From Ruminococcus sp. (lineage in GTDB: Bacteria > Bacillota > Clostridia > Oscillospirales > Ruminococcaceae), in contig JAAVHK010000136.1 in the NCBI GenBank assembly GCA_014799765.1, positions 1 to 60,328 on the forward strand: 60,328 nucleotides of DNA, written 5' to 3'. Of the stretch, positions 8,203 through 16,194 are shown piece by piece. Position 1 is the stretch's first letter. The number at the start of each line of letters is the position of its first letter. The translations under genes were made by a program, and so were the position numbers. A model generated the notes under the pieces. That model made no database searches, was not told the origin of the DNA, and saw only the letters and a program-made list of their open reading frames with translations.

Positions 8203-8646
8203 TTATAAATATTTATATCCTGTTTTATCTTTCCAGCCGTCGCCAATGAATATCTGACAAATTTCTTCAAGCCTTTCGACTTTGGAGTTAAGTTTTTTCG
8301 ATTCTCCGGAAAGTTTTTCGTTCTGTTCTTTAAGACCTGCAATTTGTTCTTGAAGATTTACAATACTATCCGTCAGATTTTTTTTCCATTCTTTTATTTC
8401 GTCCGCCGTGACCGTCTGGTGTTCTTTTATAATATCGTCATCAGATTTTCCGTTAATAGATTCAATTGCAATTTTGTTTTTGAACTCATCTGTATATGTC
8501 ATGCCCTCCGGTTTAGGTTTGGATTCAGGTTTTTCAGGTTCTGGGGGCTTTTCGGGTTCTTTTTTCGGTGGGTCTTTCGGTTTCAATTTGTTGACAATCA
8601 TGAAAAAAATTCCCATTATCAACAGCCATATAATAAAATCGGTCAT
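8203..8646 (-). CDS. Membrane-anchored protein with an IS3-OrfA-like helix-turn-helix and coiled coil
   Basis: A 147-residue protein with an N-terminal membrane helix (residues 3-18, IIWLLIMGIFFMIV), a Pro/Lys/Glu linker (21-47), then a segment (49-92) that reads like the IS3-type transposase OrfA DNA-binding domain: YTDEFKNKIAIESINGKS, followed by DEIKEWKKNL. A leucine-zipper-like coiled coil (95-130) follows, as in OrfA. There is no catalytic DDE domain. It starts eight bases after the prfB stop with no ribosome site, suggesting coupled translation. The OrfA resemblance is my reading of the pattern; a domesticated domain used as a membrane-tethered DNA or protein binder is inference. Confidence 0.65.
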   Translation of the reverse strand: MTDFIIWLLIMGIFFMIVNKLKPKDPPKKEPEKPPEPEKPESKPKPEGMTYTDEFKNKIAIESINGKSDDDIIKEHQTVTADEIKEWKKNLTDSIVNLQEQIAGLKEQNEKLSGESKKLNSKVERLEEICQIFIGDGWKDKTGYKYL

Positions 8647-8654
8647 TTCAGGAA

Positions 8655-9773
8655 TTACTTTTCAAGCGTTCCGTGTGACAGCGATTTCAGATAGGCATTT
8701 ATAAAGCCGTCAATATCGCCGTCCATGACAGCCTGAATATTACCGTTTTCAAAGCCTGTGCGGTGGTCTTTTGCGAGTGTGTAAGGCATGAATACATAAG
8801 AACGTATCTGCGAACCCCATGCGATTTCACGCTGAACGCCTTTTATGTCCTCTATTTTTTCGAGGTGTTCACGTTCCTTTATCTCAACGAGTTTTGAACG
8901 TAACATTTTCATGGCGTAGTCTTTGTTCTGATACTGGCTTCTTTGTGTCTGACACGATACTACTATACCTGTCGGCTTATGAATGAGACGTACTGCGGAA
9001 CTGGTCTTGTTTACTTTCTGACCGCCTGCACCGCTTGACCGGTATACTTCCATTTCAATATCTTCGGGTCTGATGTCGACTTCTATAGAGTCGTCGATTT
9101 CCGGCATAACTTCGAGTGCCGCAAATGATGTATGTCTTCTTCCGGAAGCGTCAAACGGTGAAATACGTACAAGTCTGTGTACGCCGGATTCAGATTTCAT
9201 ATAACCATATGCGTTATCGCCTTCAATGAGTATGGAAGCCGATTTCATACCGGCGTCGTCGCCGTCGAGATAGTCCATAAGAGTTACTTTATAATTATGA
9301 CGTTCTGCCCAGTGATTGTACATTCTGTAAAGCATTTCAGCCCAGTCCTGAGCTTCTGTGCCACCTGCTCCGGCGTGGAACGTAAGTATGGCATTTGCAC
9401 TGTCGTATTCACCTGTGAGAAGTGTGGAAAGTTTTTCTTCTTCGAGTTTACGCTTGAATGTTTCGGAATCTGCTTTTATTTCCTCAATGGAACTATCGTC
9501 ATCTTCTTCGATTGACAATTCAATCAGAGTTATCAGGTCTTCGAGACTGTCGTTAAGTTTGTTGAATTTTTCTATTTTTCTTTCGAGAGCCTTTGTTTCA
9601 CGAAGTACTTTCTGTGAGTTTTCGAGGTCATCCCAGAAACCATCTTTGGCAGTTTCTTCATTGAGTTCCGCAATACGTTCCTTGGCTTTCTGAATATTCA
9701 GAACGTCAGCAAGTTCCGTCATTTCTTTTCTGTAACCGGTCATTTCAACCCTTAAATCATCAAGTATAATCAT
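8655..9773 (-). CDS. prfB: Peptide chain release factor 2
   Basis: RF2 of 372 residues, recognising UGA and UAA stop codons. The anticodon-like motif SPF is in RISPFDASGRRHTSF, and the catalytic GGQ near residue 250 is in GAGGQKVNKTSS. The start is the ATG at 9773 with AAAGG upstream; a longer in-frame reading would overlap metH. The internal programmed +1 frameshift with an in-frame UGA, common in prfB, is absent: the N-terminal coding stretch is continuous. Its glutamine would be methylated by PrmC, also encoded in this window. Confidence 0.96.
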   Translation of the reverse strand: MIILDDLRVEMTGYRKEMTELADVLNIQKAKERIAELNEETAKDGFWDDLENSQKVLRETKALERKIEKFNKLNDSLEDLITLIELSIEEDDDSSIEEIKADSETFKRKLEEEKLSTLLTGEYDSANAILTFHAGAGGTEAQDWAEMLYRMYNHWAERHNYKVTLMDYLDGDDAGMKSASILIEGDNAYGYMKSESGVHRLVRISPFDASGRRHTSFAALEVMPEIDDSIEVDIRPEDIEMEVYRSSGAGGQKVNKTSSAVRLIHKPTGIVVSCQTQRSQYQNKDYAMKMLRSKLVEIKEREHLEKIEDIKGVQREIAWGSQIRSYVFMPYTLAKDHRTGFENGNIQAVMDGDIDGFINAYLKSLSHGTLEK

Positions 9774-9795
9774 AAAAATATAACCTTTCTTTAAA

Positions 9796-12165
9796 TTATT
9801 TTCCGTAAATATGTGATGCAACATCAACTGTCTGTTTGGCGTCTTTTGCATAGAAATCGGCTTTAATCTGTTCGGCGTAAGAGGCAGTAAGTACCGCACC
9901 GCCTACTACAGTCTTGCATTCGGGATAATCCCTGTTCAGAAGTCTGATAGTTTCTTCCATAGCCGACAATGTTGTAGTCATAAGGGCGGAAAGTCCTACC
10001 AGTTTTACCTTATGTTTTATCGCCGTATCGACTATCAGTTGTGGTGGAACGTCTTTCCCTAAATCTATCACTTCAAAACCGTAACTGTCCAGCAGAACTT
10101 TTACAATATTTTTTCCTATATCGTGAATGTCACCTTTTACGGTTGCGAGAACTACTTTTCCTTTTGAAACACTTCCTATATTATTGGCGGAAAGCTTTTC
10201 TTTCAGTACCTCGAAACAAGCCTGTGCCGAACCGGCTGTCAGAATAAGTTGCGGAAGAAAAATTTTACCCTTTTCAAACTTATCACCGGCGGAATCGAGT
10301 GCCGGAATAAGATAATTATTTATAATTTCCATAGGGTCAACGGTTTTTATAAGTTCCGTGACGGCTTTCAGTGCCTCGTTTTTAAGACCGTTTTCCACTG
10401 CATAAACCAAATCCGGAGAATTTTTTTCCGGATTTACCGTAACTTTCGGAGCAGGTGTGTTATTTGCGTATACGCTTATGAAATCGGCTGAATTTCTGTC
10501 GATACCGGCGAGAAGTCTGTAAGCCCGTACAGCACCTATTATTGAATCCACATTAGGATTTATAATAGGCAAATCAAGACCGCTATGAAGTGCCATTGTA
10601 AGAAATGTACGTGTAATCAGTTCCCTGTTCGGAAGTCCGAAAGAAATATTAGATACGCCTAATACAGTCCGTAAACCTAACTCATTTTTGACACGGTTCA
10701 GAGCGTTAAGAGTTTCCATAACGCAGTCCTGTTCGGCGGAGGCGGTAAGCGTTAAACAGTCTATGAAAACGTCTTCTTTAGGTATTCCGTAAGATAACGC
10801 ACGGTCAAGAATTTTTTCGGCTATTGCAAAACGTCCGTCAGCGGTTTTCGGGATTCCCTTTTTGTCAAGAGTAAGTCCTACAACCGACGCACCATATTTT
10901 TTCACCAACGGCAGAATTTTTTCAAGTGATTCGTCTTCACCGTTTACGGAATTTACAATAGGTTTGCCGTTATAGATACGTAAACCGGCTTCGAGTACTT
11001 CCGGTATAGTTGAATCAAGCTGTAAGGGCGTATCGCATACACTCTGTATAGCCTTGACAGCGGTAATCATCATTTCCTTTTCGTTTATATCCGGTAATCC
11101 TACATTTACGTCAAGAATTTCCGCACCGGCGTGTACCTGCTCCACTGCCTGACTTAAAATGTAGTCTATATCATGATTTATAAGTGCTTCCTTGAAACGT
11201 TTCTTACCGGTAGGATTTATTCTCTCACCGATAACACGTGGCTGATTTATCGTCACGCAGTTTACCGCAGAACACGCTACACTTATACGCTTTACGGGTC
11301 TTTTTATATTCTCGACGTTTTCAAGACGTTCAATCATTTGCCGGATATGTTCCGGAGTAGTTCCGCAACAGCCACCGAAAATTTTAACACCTGCTCCGGC
11401 AAGTCTGACATTACTTTCTGCGAAACTTTCCGGACTTAAGTTAAAACGGTTCGTTACAGGGTCAGGAAGTCCGGCATTTGCCTTTGCGATTACCGGTAGC
11501 GACGTAAGCGAACATATTTTATCGAGTACAGGGAAAAGTTCGTCTGCACCGAGTGAACAGTTTACACCTATTGCATCAGCTCCGAGACCCTCTAAAACTG
11601 CTACCATACATTCCGGCGATACACCGGTAAATGTACGCATATTTTCCTCGAAAGTCATTGTAACAAGTACCGGCTTGTCGGAATTTTCCTTGACTGCCAG
11701 TAATGCGGATTTAACTTCATATAAATCGGTCATGGTTTCTATAACTATAACATCCGCTTCACTTCCGGCGATTACGATTTCCTTGTATACGTCGTAAGCC
11801 TCTTCAAATGAGAGAGTGCCGGAGGGTTCAAGCATCTGACCCAGTGAACCCATATCGAGTGCAACAAGTGATTTTCCGTCAACTGCCTGTCTGGCGTTAC
11901 GTATACCGGCTTTCACCACATCTTCGACGCTGTAGCAGGTATTTTCGAGTTTGAAACGGTTTGCCCCGAAAGTGTTCGCATAGACTATATCAGAACCGGC
12001 TTCCGCATACATACGATGTATTTTCATTATGGCTTCCGGATTTGTTATATTAAGTAATTCCGGAACGTGTTCGGTCTGTATACCGTGTGCCTGTAACATA
12101 GTTCCCATAGCACCGTCAAGAAAAACAAATTTCCTTTCAAGTAAAGAACTGAATTTATCAGACAT
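9796..12165 (-). CDS. metH: Cobalamin-dependent methionine synthase, short form without reactivation domain
   Basis: Transfers the methyl group of methyltetrahydrofolate to homocysteine via B12. Of its 789 residues, the homocysteine domain spans about 1-290 with zinc cysteines in GVNCS (near 203) and GGCCGTT (near 265). The pterin-binding domain spans about 315-570, and the B12 cap and Rossmann domains about 590-789 with DIHDIG near 680 supplying the cobalt-binding His. The AdoMet-binding reactivation domain of the 1200-residue E. coli enzyme is missing, so a separate activator is needed; none is in the window. AAAGGGGTGAT precedes the ATG. It lies between pheA and prfB. Confidence 0.94.
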   Translation of the reverse strand: MSDKFSSLLERKFVFLDGAMGTMLQAHGIQTEHVPELLNITNPEAIMKIHRMYAEAGSDIVYANTFGANRFKLENTCYSVEDVVKAGIRNARQAVDGKSLVALDMGSLGQMLEPSGTLSFEEAYDVYKEIVIAGSEADVIVIETMTDLYEVKSALLAVKENSDKPVLVTMTFEENMRTFTGVSPECMVAVLEGLGADAIGVNCSLGADELFPVLDKICSLTSLPVIAKANAGLPDPVTNRFNLSPESFAESNVRLAGAGVKIFGGCCGTTPEHIRQMIERLENVENIKRPVKRISVACSAVNCVTINQPRVIGERINPTGKKRFKEALINHDIDYILSQAVEQVHAGAEILDVNVGLPDINEKEMMITAVKAIQSVCDTPLQLDSTIPEVLEAGLRIYNGKPIVNSVNGEDESLEKILPLVKKYGASVVGLTLDKKGIPKTADGRFAIAEKILDRALSYGIPKEDVFIDCLTLTASAEQDCVMETLNALNRVKNELGLRTVLGVSNISFGLPNRELITRTFLTMALHSGLDLPIINPNVDSIIGAVRAYRLLAGIDRNSADFISVYANNTPAPKVTVNPEKNSPDLVYAVENGLKNEALKAVTELIKTVDPMEIINNYLIPALDSAGDKFEKGKIFLPQLILTAGSAQACFEVLKEKLSANNIGSVSKGKVVLATVKGDIHDIGKNIVKVLLDSYGFEVIDLGKDVPPQLIVDTAIKHKVKLVGLSALMTTTLSAMEETIRLLNRDYPECKTVVGGAVLTASYAEQIKADFYAKDAKQTVDVASHIYGK

Positions 12166-12182
12166 ATTTTAAATCACCCCTT

Positions 12183-13298
12183 TCACTCGTTGCGGAAAGT
12201 ACCGAGACAACGGAAATATTCCATATTTTCGGATAAGTCATTCATTAACGCCCTTACAGCAGGGTCATCAAGTTTTCCGCTGAAATCGAGATAAAACATA
12301 ACATCAAAACTGCCGTCACGTACAGGACGGTTTTCGATTCTTATAAGATTCATGCCGTTGACGTAGAATTTAGTCAGAAGACGATATAAACTACCCTCTG
12401 TATGCGGAATCTGTATCATTATTGAAATGGTATCAGAATTTTGTGCTACCTGTAAATCACGTGCAATGCATACGAACTGTGTACGGTTTACGGAACAGTC
12501 TGCAATATCTTTGGCGAGAATATCCAGTCCGAGACGTTCCGCACAGTCTACGGAACATATTGAAGCTATTTTTTCTTCGCTGTTGCTGACCATTTCAGCA
12601 GATGTTGCAGTATTGCTGTAAGGTGCAGTTTCAAGACCGTTTTCGGTAATAAAGGCGTTACATTGTGCTAATGCCTGTGGGTGAGAGTATACGCATTTTA
12701 TCTCGTTCATTGAAGTACCTTTTTTTACGGCAAGACAGTGATTTATTTCAACGCATACCTGTCTGACAATATATACACTGTATTTTGCCATAAGGTCATA
12801 TGCACTGTCAATCATACCGGCAGTGGAATTTTTCAGCGGTATAACGCCGTAATCCATTTCACCGGACTGTACAGCCCTGAAAACGTCTTCAAACGAATTA
12901 TAGAAAACCGGTTTTTTATCGCCGAAAATCATTTTTACAGCAGTTTCGGAATTTGCACCGGAAGTTCCCTGACAGCCTATTTTTTCAGCGTTACTGAAAT
13001 CCGGTTCAGTGAAAGTATATTCATTCGTATCGGGTAACAGTTTTCTGTTCTGTAACAGTTTACTTATATCCATGATGGTCGTGAACAATGCTGTTGTACC
13101 ACTTTCAAGTGCTGTATCGTTGGTGAGACTTTTTATACGGTCTATTACCTGTTGTTCCCTACTGCCCTGAAAAACGGGCATATTGTTCTTTTTTTTATAG
13201 TCGGCAACGCCTTTACAAAGTTCCATACGCTCCATGAAAAGCGATAATATTTTTTCGTCAGTGATGTCAATGTTTTTTCTTAATTCCTGTAAGTCCAT
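12183..13298 (-). CDS. pheA: Bifunctional chorismate mutase / prephenate dehydratase
   Basis: Makes phenylpyruvate from chorismate for phenylalanine synthesis (371 residues). The AroQ-type chorismate mutase domain is at about 1-88 (LRKNIDITDEKILSLFMERM). The prephenate dehydratase domain is at about 105-285, with the Thr-containing motif as NRTQF rather than the usual NRTRF. The C-terminal ACT domain has GSLYRLLTKF and IENRP, a variant of the Phe-binding ESRP motif. Feedback inhibition is therefore likely, but the two substitutions may alter it. AGGAGG precedes the ATG. It opens the pheA-metH-prfB unit. Confidence 0.95.
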   Translation of the reverse strand: MDLQELRKNIDITDEKILSLFMERMELCKGVADYKKKNNMPVFQGSREQQVIDRIKSLTNDTALESGTTALFTTIMDISKLLQNRKLLPDTNEYTFTEPDFSNAEKIGCQGTSGANSETAVKMIFGDKKPVFYNSFEDVFRAVQSGEMDYGVIPLKNSTAGMIDSAYDLMAKYSVYIVRQVCVEINHCLAVKKGTSMNEIKCVYSHPQALAQCNAFITENGLETAPYSNTATSAEMVSNSEEKIASICSVDCAERLGLDILAKDIADCSVNRTQFVCIARDLQVAQNSDTISIMIQIPHTEGSLYRLLTKFYVNGMNLIRIENRPVRDGSFDVMFYLDFSGKLDDPAVRALMNDLSENMEYFRCLGTFRNE

Positions 13299-13341
13299 AA
13301 TTTTTTACCTCCTGAAAATTCAGTATTATAGCATACAATTC

Positions 13342-13370
13342 ATTATAGCAGATTTTTTTGTAAAAATCAA
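13342..13370 (-). promoter_or_regulatory. Promoter of pheA-metH-prfB
   Basis: On the minus strand TTGATT (13370-13365) and TATAAT (13347-13342) are 17 bases apart, about 45 bases before the pheA ATG. Confidence 0.75.
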
Positions 13371-13389
13371 TAAAAAAGATACAAATATA

Positions 13390-13419
13390 TTGCAAAAAAC
13401 CTTTTCCGTATGGTATAAT
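13390..13419 (+). promoter_or_regulatory. Promoter of ruvC and the following run
   Basis: TTGCAA (13390-13395) and TATAAT (13414-13419) are 18 bases apart. It is divergent from the pheA promoter; no LexA-type operator is recognised between them. Confidence 0.7.
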
Positions 13420-13483
13420 AATAAGGTATCAGGGCAGACATATACAATCGTACAGACTTTTTAAACTTAAAGGGTATAATAAT

Positions 13484-13969
13484 GTGGAAAAGATAAGAAT
13501 ATTAGGAATTGACCCCGGTTATGCAATAGTCGGATTCGGCATACTCGATTATGACGGCATTAATTTCCGTCCAGTACAGTATGGTGCGATAACTACAGAT
13601 GCCGGAACTGATTTTACTGAACGTCTAAGGGCGATAAGTGAAGATATGGATTATATTTTTGAAAAATTCAAGCCGGATTGCATGGCAGTCGAAAAACTTT
13701 ATTTCACGACAAATCAGAAGACCGCTATCGACGTAGCACAGGCAAGAGGTGTTATAATTTTGTCAGCTTCAAAAAGATTCGTTCCGGTGGCGGAGTATAC
13801 ACCGTTACAGGTGAAAGTTTCGGTTACAGGTTACGGAAAAGCCGAAAAACGTCAGATGATGGAAATGACACGTAATATTCTCGGACTGGCTCGTGTTCCG
13901 AAGCCCGACGATACCGCCGACGCTCTGGCGGTTGCGATATGTCACGGACACACAATCCGGTGGGGATAA
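13484..13969 (+). CDS. ruvC: Holliday junction endonuclease RuvC
   Basis: Cleaves Holliday junctions together with RuvAB (161 residues). The acidic catalytic tetrad is visible: Asp in GIDPG at the N-terminus, Glu in VEKLYF, and two Asp in PDDTADALA near the C-terminus. The start is GTG with AAAGGG nine bases upstream. Confidence 0.96.
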   Translation: MEKIRILGIDPGYAIVGFGILDYDGINFRPVQYGAITTDAGTDFTERLRAISEDMDYIFEKFKPDCMAVEKLYFTTNQKTAIDVAQARGVIILSASKRFVPVAEYTPLQVKVSVTGYGKAEKRQMMEMTRNILGLARVPKPDDTADALAVAICHGHTIRWG

Positions 13970-13993
13970 TTTTTTATATAAAGGAAGTTTTTT

Positions 13994-14599
13994 ATGATAT
14001 ATAGTCTTAAAGGAATACTTACATTAAAAGATATGAATTTTATTGTAGTAGAATGTAATGGTGTGGGTTATGGTTGCCGGACTTCGTATAATACCGTCAC
14101 ACAGCTTGGTGCAATAGGCAGTGAAGTTAAAATCTATACGCATATGACCGTAAGGGACGACAATATAGAGCTTTTCGGGTTTGCGACACAACAGGAACTG
14201 AATTGTTTCCGGTTGCTTATATCGGTATCAGGTGTCGGCGGAAAAGCTGGTACTGCTATACTTTCCGATATAACACCGGAAAATTTTGCTTTTATTGTAG
14301 CTTCCGGCGACAGTAAGGCGTTCACAAGGATAAAAGGTATCGGCACTAAAACAGCACAGCGTATTGTACTGGAGTTAAAGGACAAAATTTCAGCGGAATC
14401 TTTTTCCGGAAAAAATATCTCCGTACCGGTCAGTGTTGCAGATGTTTCAGTGTCGGCGGTGTCGGAGGCTATGGAAGCCCTTATGGTACTGGGCTATTCA
14501 CAAGGCGAAATAGCACCGTTGTTAAGAAAATGCGATACTAATGCAAGTACACAGGAAATCATAAGAGAAGTACTTCGTCTTATGAACTCAAAGAAATGA
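13994..14599 (+). CDS. ruvA: Holliday junction branch migration protein RuvA
   Basis: The 201-residue junction-binding subunit. An OB-fold N-terminus is followed by helix-hairpin-helix motifs (LLISVSGVGGKAGTAIL and RIKGIGTKTAQRIVLELK) and a C-terminal RuvB-interaction domain (EAMEALMVLGYSQGE). It lies 24 bases after ruvC in the standard order. Confidence 0.96.
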   Translation: MIYSLKGILTLKDMNFIVVECNGVGYGCRTSYNTVTQLGAIGSEVKIYTHMTVRDDNIELFGFATQQELNCFRLLISVSGVGGKAGTAILSDITPENFAFIVASGDSKAFTRIKGIGTKTAQRIVLELKDKISAESFSGKNISVPVSVADVSVSAVSEAMEALMVLGYSQGEIAPLLRKCDTNASTQEIIREVLRLMNSKK

Positions 14600-14636
14600 T
14601 AGTTAAAAATTTTTTACATAATATGGAGGTGCTGAA

Positions 14637-15665
14637 TTGATACAGACTGATGATATGGAATTTTCTCCGAGAATGATTTCTCCGGAAAATACTTCCGATG
14701 ATAACGATATTGAAATAACACTCCGTCCGCAGACACTTCACGAATATATCGGACAGGATAAAGTAAAGGAAAATCTTGCAATATATATAAAAGCCACAAA
14801 ACTCCGTGGAGAACCTCTTGACCACGTACTTTTATACGGTCCGCCAGGGCTGGGCAAGACTACACTTTCAGCGATAATAGCACATGAATTAGGTGTGAAT
14901 TTACGAGTTACTACAGGTCCGGCAATCGAAAAACCAGGTGACCTTGTATCACTGCTGACAAGTCTTTCGGATAACGACGTTCTTTTCATAGACGAGATAC
15001 ACAGACTTTCAAGAGCAGTGGAGGAAATATTATATCCTGCTCTCGAAGACAGGGTAATTGATATTATCATAGGTAAAGGACCGTCAGCACGTTCAATAAG
15101 AATGGATTTGAAACCGTTCACGCTTATCGGTGCGACTACACGTGCCGGACAGTTATCCGCACCGTTGAGAGACCGTTTCGGAGTTATACAGCGTCTGGAA
15201 TTGTACTCAAAGGAACAATTAACGGATATAGTCCGCCGTAGTGCCATGATACTTGATATACCATGTACCGCCGACGGAGCAGGGGAAATAGCAAGCCGGT
15301 CAAGAGGTACACCACGTATAGCAAACAGGCTTCTGAAACGTGTACGTGATTTTGCCGACGTTATGGGAAACGGTGAAATAAATAAGGATATAGCTTCAAT
15401 GGCTCTGACACGTCTTGAAATTGACGGACTGGGTTTAGACAGTCTTGACAGGCGTATGTTGGAAATGATTATAAAAGGTTATGGCGGTGGACCTGTAGGA
15501 CTTGAAACGCTTGCGTCGGCGATAGGTGAAGAAGCGGTCACTATTGAAGATGTCTGTGAACCGTATCTCATGCAGTTAGGATTTCTCGGGCGTACACCTC
15601 GTGGACGTTGTGCCACTAAACTTGCATACGAACATCTTGGATTCAGCTTTAAGAGTGAAGAATAA
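14637..15665 (+). CDS. ruvB: Holliday junction branch migration ATPase RuvB
   Basis: The 342-residue AAA+ motor that drives branch migration. Walker A is GPPGLGKTT near residue 67, Walker B is LFIDEIHRLS, and sensor 1 is GATTRAGQLSAPLRDRFG. A winged-helix C-terminus (GRTPRGRCAT) is present. The TTG start is fixed by GGAGGTG six bases upstream. Confidence 0.97.
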   Translation: MIQTDDMEFSPRMISPENTSDDNDIEITLRPQTLHEYIGQDKVKENLAIYIKATKLRGEPLDHVLLYGPPGLGKTTLSAIIAHELGVNLRVTTGPAIEKPGDLVSLLTSLSDNDVLFIDEIHRLSRAVEEILYPALEDRVIDIIIGKGPSARSIRMDLKPFTLIGATTRAGQLSAPLRDRFGVIQRLELYSKEQLTDIVRRSAMILDIPCTADGAGEIASRSRGTPRIANRLLKRVRDFADVMGNGEINKDIASMALTRLEIDGLGLDSLDRRMLEMIIKGYGGGPVGLETLASAIGEEAVTIEDVCEPYLMQLGFLGRTPRGRCATKLAYEHLGFSFKSEE

Positions 15666-15668
15666 TTT

Positions 15669-16190
15669 ATGATTACGGAAAACAATTACAGACATAATTT
15701 AAATCTTTATAAAAAATCTTTTTACGGCAGAATGATAAACGGTCAGGGAGTGGACTATGTTTCCGGAATGCGTTACGGTATATGTAATATGAGTTTCAAT
15801 GGTTGCGAAGTAATAGCGGTACACAACGCACTTGTATATATGAAAAAGGCACGTCCGGTATATGAAGTATCACGTTATATGGAAAAGTTCAGAATGCTTG
15901 CCGGATTTTTCGGTTGTAATCCTTATAAAATCGGCGAGGCACTCCGACATTTCGGGATAAAGTATAAAAAATCACGTCAGATAGGAGAATCAGAAATTTT
16001 TATAGTTTCATTCTGGACAGGTCAGCGATTTCTTTCGACTATTCATACAGTTTTCTGTGTCCGGAATAACAACGGAATACTTGTATATAACATATATAAT
16101 AACTGTCCTGATGTGAGATTCTGCCGGAATAATCCGGAAATTGCAAAGTACAAAAAAATTATAGTGGTATATACTATAAAAGGAGTATAA
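15669..16190 (+). CDS. Unknown protein with a papain-like (C39-like) layout
   Basis: A 173-residue protein without signal peptide. NGCEVIAVHNAL (near residues 41-52) looks like the cysteine-bearing helix of C39-like peptidases, and IHTVFCV followed by YNIYNNCPD near 125-145 would supply His and Asn. This Cys-His-Asn order fits a papain-like fold but I cannot name a family, and activity is not shown. It follows ruvB by three bases and precedes the degenerate phosphohexomutase by four, so the three are co-transcribed. Confidence 0.6.
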   Translation: MITENNYRHNLNLYKKSFYGRMINGQGVDYVSGMRYGICNMSFNGCEVIAVHNALVYMKKARPVYEVSRYMEKFRMLAGFFGCNPYKIGEALRHFGIKYKKSRQIGESEIFIVSFWTGQRFLSTIHTVFCVRNNNGILVYNIYNNCPDVRFCRNNPEIAKYKKIIVVYTIKGV

Positions 16191-16194
16191 CTAT

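Noticed and set aside
8203..8646. An IS3-family insertion sequence
   Set aside because: Only an OrfA-like DNA-binding segment is present, preceded by a membrane helix; no OrfB, no terminal inverted repeats, no target duplication seen.
14738..15247. Minus-strand open frame of 169 codons opposite ruvB
   Set aside because: Antisense shadow of a strongly conserved gene, no ribosome site.
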